Assembly: GCA_963731125.1 (NCBI GenBank)
Contig: CAVSVP010000013.1
Coordinates: 1-64,000, forward strand
Source: CAVSVP01 sp963731125
GTDB lineage: Bacteria; Pseudomonadota; Gammaproteobacteria; Competibacterales; Competibacteraceae
DNA length: 64,000 nt
Reading direction: 5' to 3'
The first letter of the stretch is position 1. The number at the start of each line of letters is the position of its first letter. A model generated the notes under the pieces. The model did not search any database. It was not told the origin of the DNA and was given only the letters and a program-made list of their open reading frames with translations. Below are positions 1 to 7,958 of the stretch, piece by piece. Position numbers and translations under genes: made by a program.

Positions 1-1782
1 CAGGATCATCACGAAGGAAGCAACCGCTATAAGCTAGCCCATTGCCCGTTCAACCCGGAACACGGCAAGGGCGAGGCGGCCATTTTCCAACGGCCGAGCG
101 GCGGGCTTGGCTTCAAGTGCCAGCACAACTCCTGTGCCGACAAGACTTGGCAGGACGTGCGGACGCTGGTGGACGGACCTCGCGAATCAAGAGAACGACG
201 GTCAGCGAGAGCACCCGCACCGGCGGGCGATTCTGAGCGCTACGACTGGCCCGAGCCACAATCGATACAGGCGGTGCTGCATCCGGTTCCGGCCTTTGAC
301 CCGGAAACCCTGCTGCCCAACGCTTTGCGCGATTGGGTCATGGATGAGGCTGATCGAATGCCTTGCCCGCCTGATTTCATCGCAGCGGCCGCATTGGTCG
401 CTCTAGGAGCGATTATCGGGGCGCGCTGCACCATCAAACCGAAGGCCCGTGATGATTGGGAGGTTGTGCCAAACCCGTGGGGTGGCATCGTGGGTCTGCC
501 GTCGGCAAAGAAGTCCCCGCCATTGGGGCGGCGCTGAAACCACTTGAGCGACTCATTGCGCGGGCAATGGAAGCACACCAGGCTGAGATGGAAGCCTTCG
601 AGGCCGACAAAACGGTGTTCGAGGCGAGGAAGGACGCCATCGAATCGCGAATCAAGGCAGCGGCGAAGGATGTCAAGAAGGGCAACATCGACAGCATTGT
701 CATGGAACTGCAAGAACACCGGCAACAAGCACCGGAAGCGCCGGTCTTGCGCCGCTACAAATCCAACGATACGACCGTCGAAAAGCTGGGCGAGCTGCTG
801 CGGGAGAATCCGTCTGGCTTACTTGTTATGAGGGATGAGCTGGTTGGACTGATTGCCTCATGGGAAAGGGAGGGCCGCGAAAGCGAGCGGGCCTTTTACT
901 TGGAGGCGTGGAACGGCAACGCGAGCTTCGACACCGACCGCATCAAGCGCGGTTCCATATTCATCCCCAACCTATGCGTCTCCATCTTCGGCGGCATCCA
1001 GCCGGATAAGCTGATCGGCTATCTTGGAACAGGCGTCCAATGCACTGGCGAATGACGGAATGCTGCAACGCTTTCAGGTGCTGGTCTATCCTGATCATCG
1101 AACCTGGGAATGGCGTGACCGAATTCCCGATAGGAATGCCCGTGACCGTGCTTTTAGGGTGTTTGAGGCCCTGGCCGATTTCGATCCGGTGACCTGGGGT
1201 GCAGCACCCGCTGATGACTTCGCCAAGTTTCCCTATTTTCACTTCGATAAGGCGGCGCAGGAGATCTTCATCGAATGGTCTGCCGATCTACACCGGGAAC
1301 GGCTTCCTGCCGAGGATAATCCGATATCGCGCAACACCGGCGTAGTTTGACAAGCTGTTCCCGGCCCTGGCCTTGATCCTGCACCTGGTGGATTGTGCGG
1401 CGACCGAACGACGCGACCCGGTAACGGCGGAATCCGCCTTGCGGGCGGCGGCCTGGTGCGACTACCTGGAAGCCCATACGCCCGGCGCTGCTATGGCTTG
1501 CTCGCCGATGATGGACTCCGGGCCGCGCAAGCCCTGGCAGACAAGATTCGGCAAGCCAAGTTGGTGGACGGTTTCACGGCACGGGATGTACGGCGCAATC
1601 AGTGGCGTTATCTGACCAACGATGAGGCGGCGCAGGCGGCGCTTGACTGGCTGGAAGATGAAGGCTGGCTATGGGCGCAAGAAGTCGGTGGCACCGGGCC
1701 AGGAACCGGGCGGCGCACCTGGCGCTACTTCATCAATCCCGATACCATGAAGGCCGGCAAATCGGGAGGCGAGCATGGCTGA
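1..1782 (+). pseudogene. Broken DUF3987-type mobile-element replication gene (partial)
   Basis: The frame is already open at base 1, so the gene starts outside the window. The first residues carry a zinc-finger-like pattern (CPFNPEHG, then FKCQHNSC), as in primase-type N-termini. The rest resembles DUF3987 proteins of phages and ICEs, which usually sit in replication modules. The protein can be followed only by switching frame: near 515 (..GLPSAKKSP then AIGAALKPLERL..), near 1023 (..DKLIGYL then EQASNALANDG..), near 1350-1365 (into DKLFPALALILHLV) and near 1490 (into CYGLLADDGLRAAQAL..), ending at 1782. I therefore see at least four indels. Chromosomal genes elsewhere in the window are intact, so local decay is more likely than poor sequence quality. 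The family call rests on recollection of related island proteins. Confidence 0.65.
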
Positions 1783-2332
1783 CTGGCTTGAACGGGCGAG
1801 GCGTGAAATTCCGCGAAGTGCCGGCCGGACTACTGCCAATACTGCCGAAAGAAGTCTAACGGCAGTAACGGCAGTGCCCCATCCGGATGAATCTAGAATT
1901 TCGCGGGTTTCTATCGGCAGTAACGGCAGTACCCCAACGGTGGATTTCGGGGAAATCGAGGAAAACGCCATCCGGGCATGGCTGGCACATATCGAAGAAA
2001 CTGACTCGGACATCATCGCCGAGGTATTGGATAAGTGTCGTGCCGATCCCCAGGTGCGGGACCACTTTATCTGTCGAGCCGAGGAAGTGCCACAACTCAA
2101 CACCTATGCTGGACGGGTTGCTTGCGGTGATTGCTTGCACTTCGAACGTATAGGACATCCACATCTTGGGCACTGTACCAAAGGCGAACCGGAGGACGTT
2201 GCTGGGTTATGGGATACCGACCGCCGATATTGCGACAGGTATTTACCGAAACCAAACGTCACCAACCACGATCCGAACCGTAAACCCAGGCCGAATCCTA
2301 ATCAGAAGGAAAGCAACGATGTCGACGACTGA
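1775..2332 (+). CDS. Island-associated hypothetical protein with Cys-rich C-terminus
   Basis: This 185-residue protein starts with an ATG that overlaps the end of the preceding broken gene by 8 bases, and its own stop overlaps the next start (2319). That tight packing is typical of a mobile-element operon. The N-terminal half is Ser/Thr/Pro-rich and looks disordered. The C-terminal part (about residues 115-160) has a CGDCLHF motif, then GHC and YCDRYLP, a likely small metal-binding fold seen in proteins next to DUF3987-type genes. It is the only member of this three-gene block without a frameshift. No function can be assigned. It may no longer be useful now that its neighbours are broken. Confidence 0.6.
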   Translation: MADWLERARREIPRSAGRTTANTAERSLTAVTAVPHPDESRISRVSIGSNGSTPTVDFGEIEENAIRAWLAHIEETDSDIIAEVLDKCRADPQVRDHFICRAEEVPQLNTYAGRVACGDCLHFERIGHPHLGHCTKGEPEDVAGLWDTDRRYCDRYLPKPNVTNHDPNRKPRPNPNQKESNDVDD

Positions 2333-3137
2333 AATCAATTCTCTCCTTCCCATTACCCAGGCAGATGATGATCCACCTGAAGAAGAAGGGCAGCTATGCC
2401 GCCGTGCGTTTCAATGCCATGAAACATGGGATTCTGAGCCGCTACACAGTGCTGGCCCATGAGGATGTAGACGAATACCAAACGCTGCACGCGGCGCTGG
2501 TGGCGGAGCATCAGCCAACCGGACCGACCGAGGCACATCTGGTCGAGGAACTGGCCGGCATCATCTGGCGCAAACGTCGGGTATTGCAGGCCGAGGGGGC
2601 ACGGATCAATGACAGTCTAAAGAGTACGGCACGTCATGCCGATCTACGTAATTCGGGCGGCGGCACCGTTCGAGTCCAGGCTATCCGGCAGGGACACCAA
2701 TCTTCAGGAACTGATGAGTATGACCCCGGAGCAAGTCACCGAAAACCAGGACTATGCACAGGAGGATCTGGAGGCGACTCGCAAGGCGGCAGCAATCCTG
2801 GAAAGCGGCGGTGCGAATGCCTACGAACAGGCACTGAGGGCGTTGCTGCCCGAATCCCGTGACTGGTGGCTTCAGTATGTTGAGGAAAGCAGCTATACCC
2901 GGCGACTGCTGATGGGCTAGCCCAATCATCTGCAAACAATATCGGCAGTCGATCTGCATCAAGATGGACGCGGAAAGCCTCGGCATCATGTGGTAATTCA
3001 AGGCGCAGACCCTGGGCAAAGGGTTACAGGTACATCGGTTGGGAAAGCTGGCGCGCTACGAAACGGACCCTCACCGCAAGTTCGAGCGCAACTTAGCGAT
3101 GTTGGTCAAGCTGCGCGAGATGAGGGGTGGGGGGTAG
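2319..3137 (+). pseudogene. Frameshifted island gene, function unknown
   Basis: The gene begins at an ATG (MSTTEINSLLP..) overlapping the stop of the upstream gene. Its reading frame moves near 2385 into KKGSYAAVRFNAMKHGILSR, continues through GPTEAHLVEELAGIIWRKRR, and moves again near 2625-2690 into a frame ending ..YTRRLLMG (stop at 2920). A last segment in another frame (about 3037-3137) reads GKLARYETDPHRKFERNLAM and ends at a stop at 3135-3137. The pattern is one conserved island protein of roughly 260 residues, now in at least four pieces. It belongs with the two genes upstream as a decayed mobile-element operon. The tail overlaps the end of the convergent minus-strand gene by about 45 bases. 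Confidence 0.6.
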
Positions 3138-3851
3138 CCTTACGGCGCCGAAGATTGCTTCGATTTCCGCTCGATACAAGGCGATACAACTGTCTTTGTC
3201 TACTGCTCCCAGAATCAACCACTGCATCAGTTCATCGACAATCTCCAGGGCATCGTCGCTGAGCTTGAACTCGGATAACTCGTAGGAATTGTAGTGTGTT
3301 CCGATTGGTTGCAGGTGATCAAGCCTGAGAATCGACTCTGTCGGTCCAGAAATCGGCAGACGGTCCCAAAGGAACTGAGGGTATTCACAATGCCGAACGC
3401 GCTCGACGAATTCGGGTCTGTATCCTGCGCGCTTGCCATCTCTGTTAGCCCCATAGTAAGGTGCCGCCAGTACCGTCGGAGCTGTAGAATGCTTGGCCAT
3501 CCCACGGATCAATGTTCGGTTTACCACAGGAGTTTGCGATCCGATCACCAAACAAGGTCTCTTCTTGGCTCGATAAGCTGTCCACAGTTCACCGGAGTTC
3601 AGGGGCATCGCGGCGACGGGTAGGTCCGTTCTTTTTCGGGACTGTTTGAACCTGAGGGGGGCGACGTGAAAGTTTGCGCTATCGTGCTGATCAGCCCGGG
3701 TCCGCCCAATAGGTTCAAAGGTATACGGAATCTGATCGACATGCGGTACAAATGCAAAGATTAATGCGCCTCTGCAAAGTTCTCTTTCTTCGTTCTGTAC
3801 CCACCAATCGGTTGGTTTAATAATCGACTGTATACAGTCTTCAGGATACAT
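3093..3851 (-). CDS. Putative PemK/MazF-like partner of a Panacea-type module
   Basis: The protein has about 252 residues. The ATG at 3851 is preferred because an AGGGTGAGG Shine-Dalgarno lies just before it and it overlaps the upstream stop by 11 bases (translational coupling). A longer frame starts at 3902. The middle holds a stretch reminiscent of the PemK/MazF SH3-like barrel (GELWTAYRAKKRPCLVIG, then LAAPYYG). The C-terminus has a helix pair like that of MazF-type toxins (FKLSDDALEIVDELMQWLI). The resemblance is weak and no catalytic residues can be assigned. Its position directly downstream of a Panacea-like gene suggests a toxin or effector neutralised by that protein. It could instead be an unrelated nucleic-acid-binding protein. 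Confidence 0.45.
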   Translation of the reverse strand: MYPEDCIQSIIKPTDWWVQNEERELCRGALIFAFVPHVDQIPYTFEPIGRTRADQHDSANFHVAPLRFKQSRKRTDLPVAAMPLNSGELWTAYRAKKRPCLVIGSQTPVVNRTLIRGMAKHSTAPTVLAAPYYGANRDGKRAGYRPEFVERVRHCEYPQFLWDRLPISGPTESILRLDHLQPIGTHYNSYELSEFKLSDDALEIVDELMQWLILGAVDKDSCIALYRAEIEAIFGAVRLPPTPHLAQLDQHR

Positions 3852-4680
3852 CCTCACCCTTCCGTGCTGGAGATTTCCAAACATCATCCGAGAATTCAGC
3901 AACTTTCTCGTCAGATGTCAGATTAGAACCAGCGAGATCGTCAAGCCAGGCAATGCCTTCTTCATAAACCTCATCGTATCGGGGATTCTCTACCGGGTTT
4001 ACAAGGGATTTTTTGGGGCTCCTGCTTTTTCGTTGCTCCCGAAGTTGACGCATCCGCTCCTTGAACTGTTTCTTCTTTCTATTAGACAGGCTGTCCATTC
4101 TCAACGGTTGCGGTTCAGACTCAAATCCTGCCACCTCTTCCACCACCAGAGAAAAATCCAGATGGTCATTCGGGGCAGCTGAAAGCATGGGCTTAGTGCG
4201 ATAAACATGATCCAGCAGGCTTGGTGTATCCTTTCCAAACTTGTGAATATCACGCTTCAAGTGCATGGTGATGCTGATCGGTAACTGCCGCTCCCTTTCA
4301 CGCAATAGGTGTTGGTTTTGCAAGCGCCAACGCACCCAATCATCCTTGTCATCATAGTCGCTAGGGAAGGTTTGCTTGTGTGCGCCGATCGCGTGCAGTG
4401 CCGGCTCAATGCGTTCGTTTACTGCCTGTGACCAAGGCCCAAACTTGTAGAACCGCCAATCGGTATCCGTGAAGATTTTCCCGCCATTGCGCTGCGCATA
4501 GACAAGATCGGCAAGGTAGACGTACTTGATTAGATGAATCGGGCCGAGCTGGCGGTCGTTAAATTCATCCTCCTCGCCCGCAACCAGCAGGGCATACTGA
4601 AGGAGCAAGTCAATACGGGAAGTGTCGGGTTGCATCACTAGAGGTGGTAGGTTCAATGGGATCGCCACTTTAGGCGACAC
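3841..4680 (-). CDS. Panacea/SocA-like (DUF4065-related) protein, putative antitoxin
   Basis: The protein has up to 279 residues. Residues 20-100 (IDLLLQYALLVAG, then LGPIHLIKYVYLADLVYA and WRFYKFGPWSQAVNERI) follow the layout of Panacea/GepA-like domains: a hydrophobic helix, an 'iKlvYLaD' helix, then a 'f..f.yGPws..v...i' segment. In that family the domain neutralises very varied toxins encoded next door. The C-terminal third is basic and probably helical (RKKKQFKERMRQLREQRK), then acidic. The longest frame begins with GTG at 4680. An ATG at 4635 would also keep the domain, and it fits better with a TATAAT box only about 6 bases upstream of the GTG. Its 3' end overlaps the downstream partner gene. 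Confidence 0.5.
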   Translation of the reverse strand: MSPKVAIPLNLPPLVMQPDTSRIDLLLQYALLVAGEEDEFNDRQLGPIHLIKYVYLADLVYAQRNGGKIFTDTDWRFYKFGPWSQAVNERIEPALHAIGAHKQTFPSDYDDKDDWVRWRLQNQHLLRERERQLPISITMHLKRDIHKFGKDTPSLLDHVYRTKPMLSAAPNDHLDFSLVVEEVAGFESEPQPLRMDSLSNRKKKQFKERMRQLREQRKSRSPKKSLVNPVENPRYDEVYEEGIAWLDDLAGSNLTSDEKVAEFSDDVWKSPARKGEDVS

Positions 4681-4686
4681 TGTTGA

Positions 4687-4692
4687 ATTATA
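4687..4692 (-). promoter_or_regulatory. Candidate -10 box (TATAAT) for the Panacea-like module
   Basis: A perfect TATAAT on the minus strand sits in an AT-rich stretch between the module and the IS1634-type element. No convincing -35 lies 16-18 bases upstream. If used, transcription would begin almost at the GTG at 4680, favouring translation from the ATG at 4635. Confidence 0.3.
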
Positions 4693-4766
4693 GCAGTTGA
4701 ACCGCAGCGCGGCCTATAAGATTCCAGCATTGCTGCAGAGTAATATAAAATATTATAAATCAATAG

Positions 4767-6539
4767 TTTAACCGACATTCCGCACACCCCCTGCTTGATT
4801 TTAGGAATAAAACGCTTCATAGGCCTGACCGAGTAACTCGAGCAAGCGCTGGTGGTGCTCATCAAGGTTGAGGGCCAGCACCTGACCGTCGGCCAGGATA
4901 AGTAAATGAATACCGACGAAATACTGGAATACCCAGCGCGCCGTGGGGTTGGCAACGGGTTTACCGGTTTGATGAGGAAAGGTGTGTTCCTGGGCTTTCA
5001 GCCGGTCACGGATCCGGTGTTCCAAGGCGGCATAAACCAACAAACACAGGGTCATTACCAACATCAGCGCCATGATGCGTTGCGGTGACTTCAGGTAAAG
5101 TGAGGACGCCAAGAACAGCGGATCTTTCAAAAAGCGAAAGCCCCGTTCCACGCGCTGCTGAGCTTTGTACGCCTGCAGTAACTCGGCATCGGACAACGCC
5201 TCGGTATCCAGCTGATTCGTGGCCAGGATAAAGCCACTGTGTTGGCGCAGGCGGGCGCGGTAGGCGGCGGGCAGGCTGGCTAACGTCCCGTCGATCCGAT
5301 AAGTCAGCGTATCGGGTGAGCACGCCTTGGCAGGACGCCCGCGACCTTGATAGTGAGGTACCGACACGATCTGCGGCTCGACCACCGTGGTTAGGGTGAG
5401 AGTGTTCTGAAAGGCGGCCAGCGCCTGTTTGGCATCGTCGGCACAAGCGAAAGACTGCCCACATAATTTAGCAAACGCCTTGGTATCCGCCTCCGTCTGT
5501 TTCCGGCATTGCCGAGACACGGTCTTACGCGCACGCTGCTGCGCCGCGTCGGAGTCGACCACCAGCCACCGTTGGGCTACCCCGGCATACTCCGTACTCA
5601 GACGCTGATAGCGGGTGTGTTCGTCGAGATGCGTCATCGTCTCGGGGTCGGTGGCACGTAGCACCTCTTGCGCGGCGTTCAGCGTGGCGGGTACCCGTGT
5701 GATCCAGTGCACGTCCTGCAACAACGGCAAGGTCTCGGCCGTATACAGGGCGCTGTCTGCGACAATCGTGTCCAGTTCATAGGTGGTGCGTAGCTGCCCC
5801 AAATACGCCTGCAGGGTCTGACGAAAGTAGGTCTTGTCGTCGGCATTGCCGTCCAGCGGCTGCAGCAACAGTGGTAACCCCGCCTGGTGTTCCACAATCA
5901 GTTGCAAGACGGCCTGGTTCAAGTCCGGGCGGTGGTCGCGGCTGTAACCCCGGGTGAGGTGAATGACCCCTTCCTCGGTACCGGGCTCGCGGGGGTAGTC
6001 GCCATCGACATGAAAACCGGTGCTGTCCAAATGCGCAACGCGTACCCGTAGCCCCAGGCGCTGGACCGCCTGGGGCGCAATCAGCGCATAGAGCTCGGTG
6101 ACGCCAAATTTATACAAAGCGTCCAAGGCCCGACCCAACACATCATCGTTAAGATGCTCGGGTTGAATGCCCTCCCCAATCAGCCGTTCCGTGGGTTTAT
6201 CCCAGAAAAACTTTGGCATCAAGTATAAGCGTTGATTGATAAACCCCAACCCATTGAGCACCATCGCCTTGACCGCTTGACCCAAGGAGACCTGGCGCTT
6301 GTCGCCATCCTGGATAACCGCGCGGTCAATCGTCTGCCCAATGCCCAGTTCCTCATACATGCCAGCCACTAATCCTAAATGATCTAGCGTCTGGCTTCGG
6401 TAACGCGGCGGCACCATCGTGCCCGTCTCGATATGGGCTGCCATCGGTTCTCCCCCGTGGTGGCTAAAATCGCTTTTGACAGCCGCACTGTACAAAATTC
6501 ACTAATCACTGGTAGGGTATGCGGAACGTCGGGTTTAAA
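4767..6539 (-). mobile_element. IS1634-family insertion sequence
   Basis: The element is about 1.77 kb with one transposase gene. Imperfect terminal inverted repeats are visible: TTTAACCGACATTCCGCA at 4767-4784 and, in reverse complement, TTTAAACCCGACGTTCCGCA at 6520-6539. The repeats differ by small indels and a substitution. I could not identify a clean target duplication in the AT-rich flanks. The element separates the Panacea-like module from the zinc-ribbon gene. Confidence 0.75.
4801..6444 (-). CDS. IS1634-family transposase (DUF4277 N-terminus)
   Basis: This DDE transposase has about 547 residues. The ATG at 6444 (MAAHIETGTM..) follows a GGGGGAG ribosome-binding site, so the TTG-initiated extension to 6495 is unlikely. 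The N-terminus (HLGLVAGMYEELGIGQTIDR) is the DUF4277 domain typical of IS1634 elements. A DDE-type core follows, with the first Asp in VAHLDSTGFHVDG and the second in DTIVADSALYTAE. The late YKAQQRVERGFRFLKDPLF segment contains the catalytic Glu region (Y-(2)-R-(3)-E type). No frameshift is visible, so the element may be active. Confidence 0.85.
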   Translation of the reverse strand: MAAHIETGTMVPPRYRSQTLDHLGLVAGMYEELGIGQTIDRAVIQDGDKRQVSLGQAVKAMVLNGLGFINQRLYLMPKFFWDKPTERLIGEGIQPEHLNDDVLGRALDALYKFGVTELYALIAPQAVQRLGLRVRVAHLDSTGFHVDGDYPREPGTEEGVIHLTRGYSRDHRPDLNQAVLQLIVEHQAGLPLLLQPLDGNADDKTYFRQTLQAYLGQLRTTYELDTIVADSALYTAETLPLLQDVHWITRVPATLNAAQEVLRATDPETMTHLDEHTRYQRLSTEYAGVAQRWLVVDSDAAQQRARKTVSRQCRKQTEADTKAFAKLCGQSFACADDAKQALAAFQNTLTLTTVVEPQIVSVPHYQGRGRPAKACSPDTLTYRIDGTLASLPAAYRARLRQHSGFILATNQLDTEALSDAELLQAYKAQQRVERGFRFLKDPLFLASSLYLKSPQRIMALMLVMTLCLLVYAALEHRIRDRLKAQEHTFPHQTGKPVANPTARWVFQYFVGIHLLILADGQVLALNLDEHHQRLLELLGQAYEAFYS

Positions 6540-6744
6540 TATGAATTTTTTTTTTGGTTTGCATATGGGCTGCAACCCATTGATTTCATCGCATATCAAA
6601 ATTTGTTGATGCGATTGCCCTATGCATTGCGGGGATCAAGAATTGCAATCGGTTAGACCCAGTCACTACGCGCAGTTACTTTGGTTACCAGTTTCTATAA
6701 TTGGTAAAATTGCCTAATGATTTCGGGAAAATCTGGAGATAGAG
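6540..6744. other. Intergenic stretch between IS and zinc-ribbon gene
   Basis: The region is AT-rich and includes a run of T. It carries an imperfect palindrome with arms ATCGCAT (6588-6594) and ATGCGAT (6609-6615). I see no gene. The segment presumably carries the promoter of the gene at 6745. Confidence 0.3.
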
Positions 6745-7368
6745 ATGGGCGGAATAGGTAGCGGACGGCGCTGGCACTACAGCGCAAAAGACACCACCAG
6801 CGATTACCGTTCCATCGACGTGCGGCGCTGGCAAAGGGATGGACTCCTCGTCCCGCACCAGTCTTTTAGTTGGCAATGGTCTCGCGATGGGAAAACCGTG
6901 GCATCCATCGACGTGCGCACCGAACCGGGCCGGGTGATTCTGACCTATCGGCACCGGAGCCGCGGCGAAGACTGGACGGATAAGAGCTACCCCGTGTACC
7001 TGGAGTGGACACCGTGCAACTTTGGTGGGGAGCGGGCATGGTTTCGCTGCCCGGCAATGGGTTGCGGGCGGCGTGTGGCCATTCTCTACGCTGGTGACAT
7101 CTTTGCCTGTCGCCGATGCTACCAGCTAGCCTACTCAAGTCAGCGAGAAGCGGTCCATGACCGGGCTGCACGACGGGCGGACAAGATACGGGATCGGCTG
7201 GGGTGGGAGCCAGGCATCTTAAACGGCAACGGCTGGAAACCCAAGGGGATGCACTGGCGCACCTTCGAGCGCTTGACTGCGCAGCATGATGCTTTCGTTC
7301 AGATTTCATGTGCCTGGGTAGAGGCGCGGCTAAACCTGCTGGGAGAATCACTGGATGATTGGATTTAG
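6745..7368 (+). CDS. Zinc-ribbon island protein of unknown function
   Basis: This 207-residue protein starts at an ATG 6 bases after GGAG. It opens with MGGIGSGRRWHY, a recurrent start in proteins of integrative elements and phage-like islands. Residues about 105-130 hold a zinc ribbon of the form C-x4-C, then C-x2-C (FRCPAMGCGRR and FACRRCYQLAYSS). The first half is probably beta-rich (SWQWSRDG, VILTYRHRS). The C-terminus is helical. It has no recognised enzyme motif. It lies at the island edge next to the tRNA gene and reads intact, unlike the genes at the left of the window. Confidence 0.6.
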   Translation: MGGIGSGRRWHYSAKDTTSDYRSIDVRRWQRDGLLVPHQSFSWQWSRDGKTVASIDVRTEPGRVILTYRHRSRGEDWTDKSYPVYLEWTPCNFGGERAWFRCPAMGCGRRVAILYAGDIFACRRCYQLAYSSQREAVHDRAARRADKIRDRLGWEPGILNGNGWKPKGMHWRTFERLTAQHDAFVQISCAWVEARLNLLGESLDDWI

Positions 7369-7370
7369 GA

Positions 7371-7649
7371 CACAGACCATCTGAAATGCGTTCATTGGTG
7401 ACGTGCGAAACACCCTACGGTGATGGTTGGGACTGCAAGAACTAGATGGCATCTATAGTAGTCCTTGGCCTGCCTTGTCTCAGGCGCTGGGTGGCGCAAC
7501 GCTTTGGCATATTGCGGGAATCGATACTGGACTGGGACTGAATCTGTTTCGCAAAATCGAGTATGACGGCTAAAGCCGGGGAACCTTGGGGGCATCCACA
7601 GACCAGGATCGCCTGAAATGCGTTCCATTGATGGCGAGAGAAACGCCCT
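7371..7649. repeat. Pair of imperfect ~45-bp direct repeats in a non-coding stretch
   Basis: Copy 1 (7371-7417) and copy 2 (7597-7649) share CACAGACCA, then CTGAAATGCGTT, CATTG and the tail GAAAC(A/G)CCCT. Copy 2 has a 7-base insertion (GGATCGC). The 180 bases between them hold no convincing gene. They include a small hairpin (GGCTAAAGCC, 7568-7577). The repeats lie about 100 bases from the tRNA-Ser 3' end. Confidence 0.5.
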
Positions 7650-7751
7650 AAAAAAAGCACTTAGTGACCTCGCATTGGGGGACTAATTGGGGGGCTATAA
7701 TTTAATATATTGGAATAACATAATGAATAATAACAACTAATCTATCATGCA

Positions 7752-7842
7752 TGGCGGAGAGGGTGGGATTCGAACCCACGGATGGGGATTACCCATCAAC
7801 GGTTTTCAAGACCGCCGCTTTCGACCGCTCAGCCACCTCTCC
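7752..7842 (-). tRNA. serT: tRNA-Ser(UGA)
   Basis: A full cloverleaf of 91 bases including an encoded CCA is visible on the minus strand. Acceptor arms are GGAGAGG and CCTCTCC, discriminator G, then CCA. There is a long class II variable arm (GATGGGTAATCCCCATC) and a T-loop GGTTCGAATCC. The anticodon UGA lies at 7806-7808 in the loop CTTGAAA. The 3' end faces the accessory region to the left, as expected for an integration target. Confidence 0.95.
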
Positions 7843-7855
7843 GTAGCAACTATAG

Positions 7856-7884
7856 ATTATATCGATACGATGGTGATTCGTCCA
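7856..7884 (-). promoter_or_regulatory. Promoter of tRNA-Ser
   Basis: A perfect TATAAT (7856-7861, minus strand) lies 17 bases from a partial -35, TGGACG (7879-7884). It would start transcription a few bases before the tRNA 5' end. Confidence 0.5.
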
Positions 7885-7958
7885 TGAGACGCCGAAGCAA
7901 CTTGTTCCGGCGCTCTTTCGTTGCTATTGAAAAATAAAGCATTTCCAAGCACCGACAC

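Noticed and set aside
5006..5464. Second minus-strand frame inside the IS1634 transposase
   Set aside because: It overlaps the DDE transposase in another frame, and its Arg/Pro/Ser-rich composition is typical of a shadow frame.
7442..7660. Minus-strand 72-residue frame between the direct repeats
   Set aside because: No family resemblance, and it spans the repeat copies. It is more likely non-coding.
1..7700. Complete integrative element
   Set aside because: No integrase, relaxase or second attachment site is within the window, so only a fragment can be claimed.
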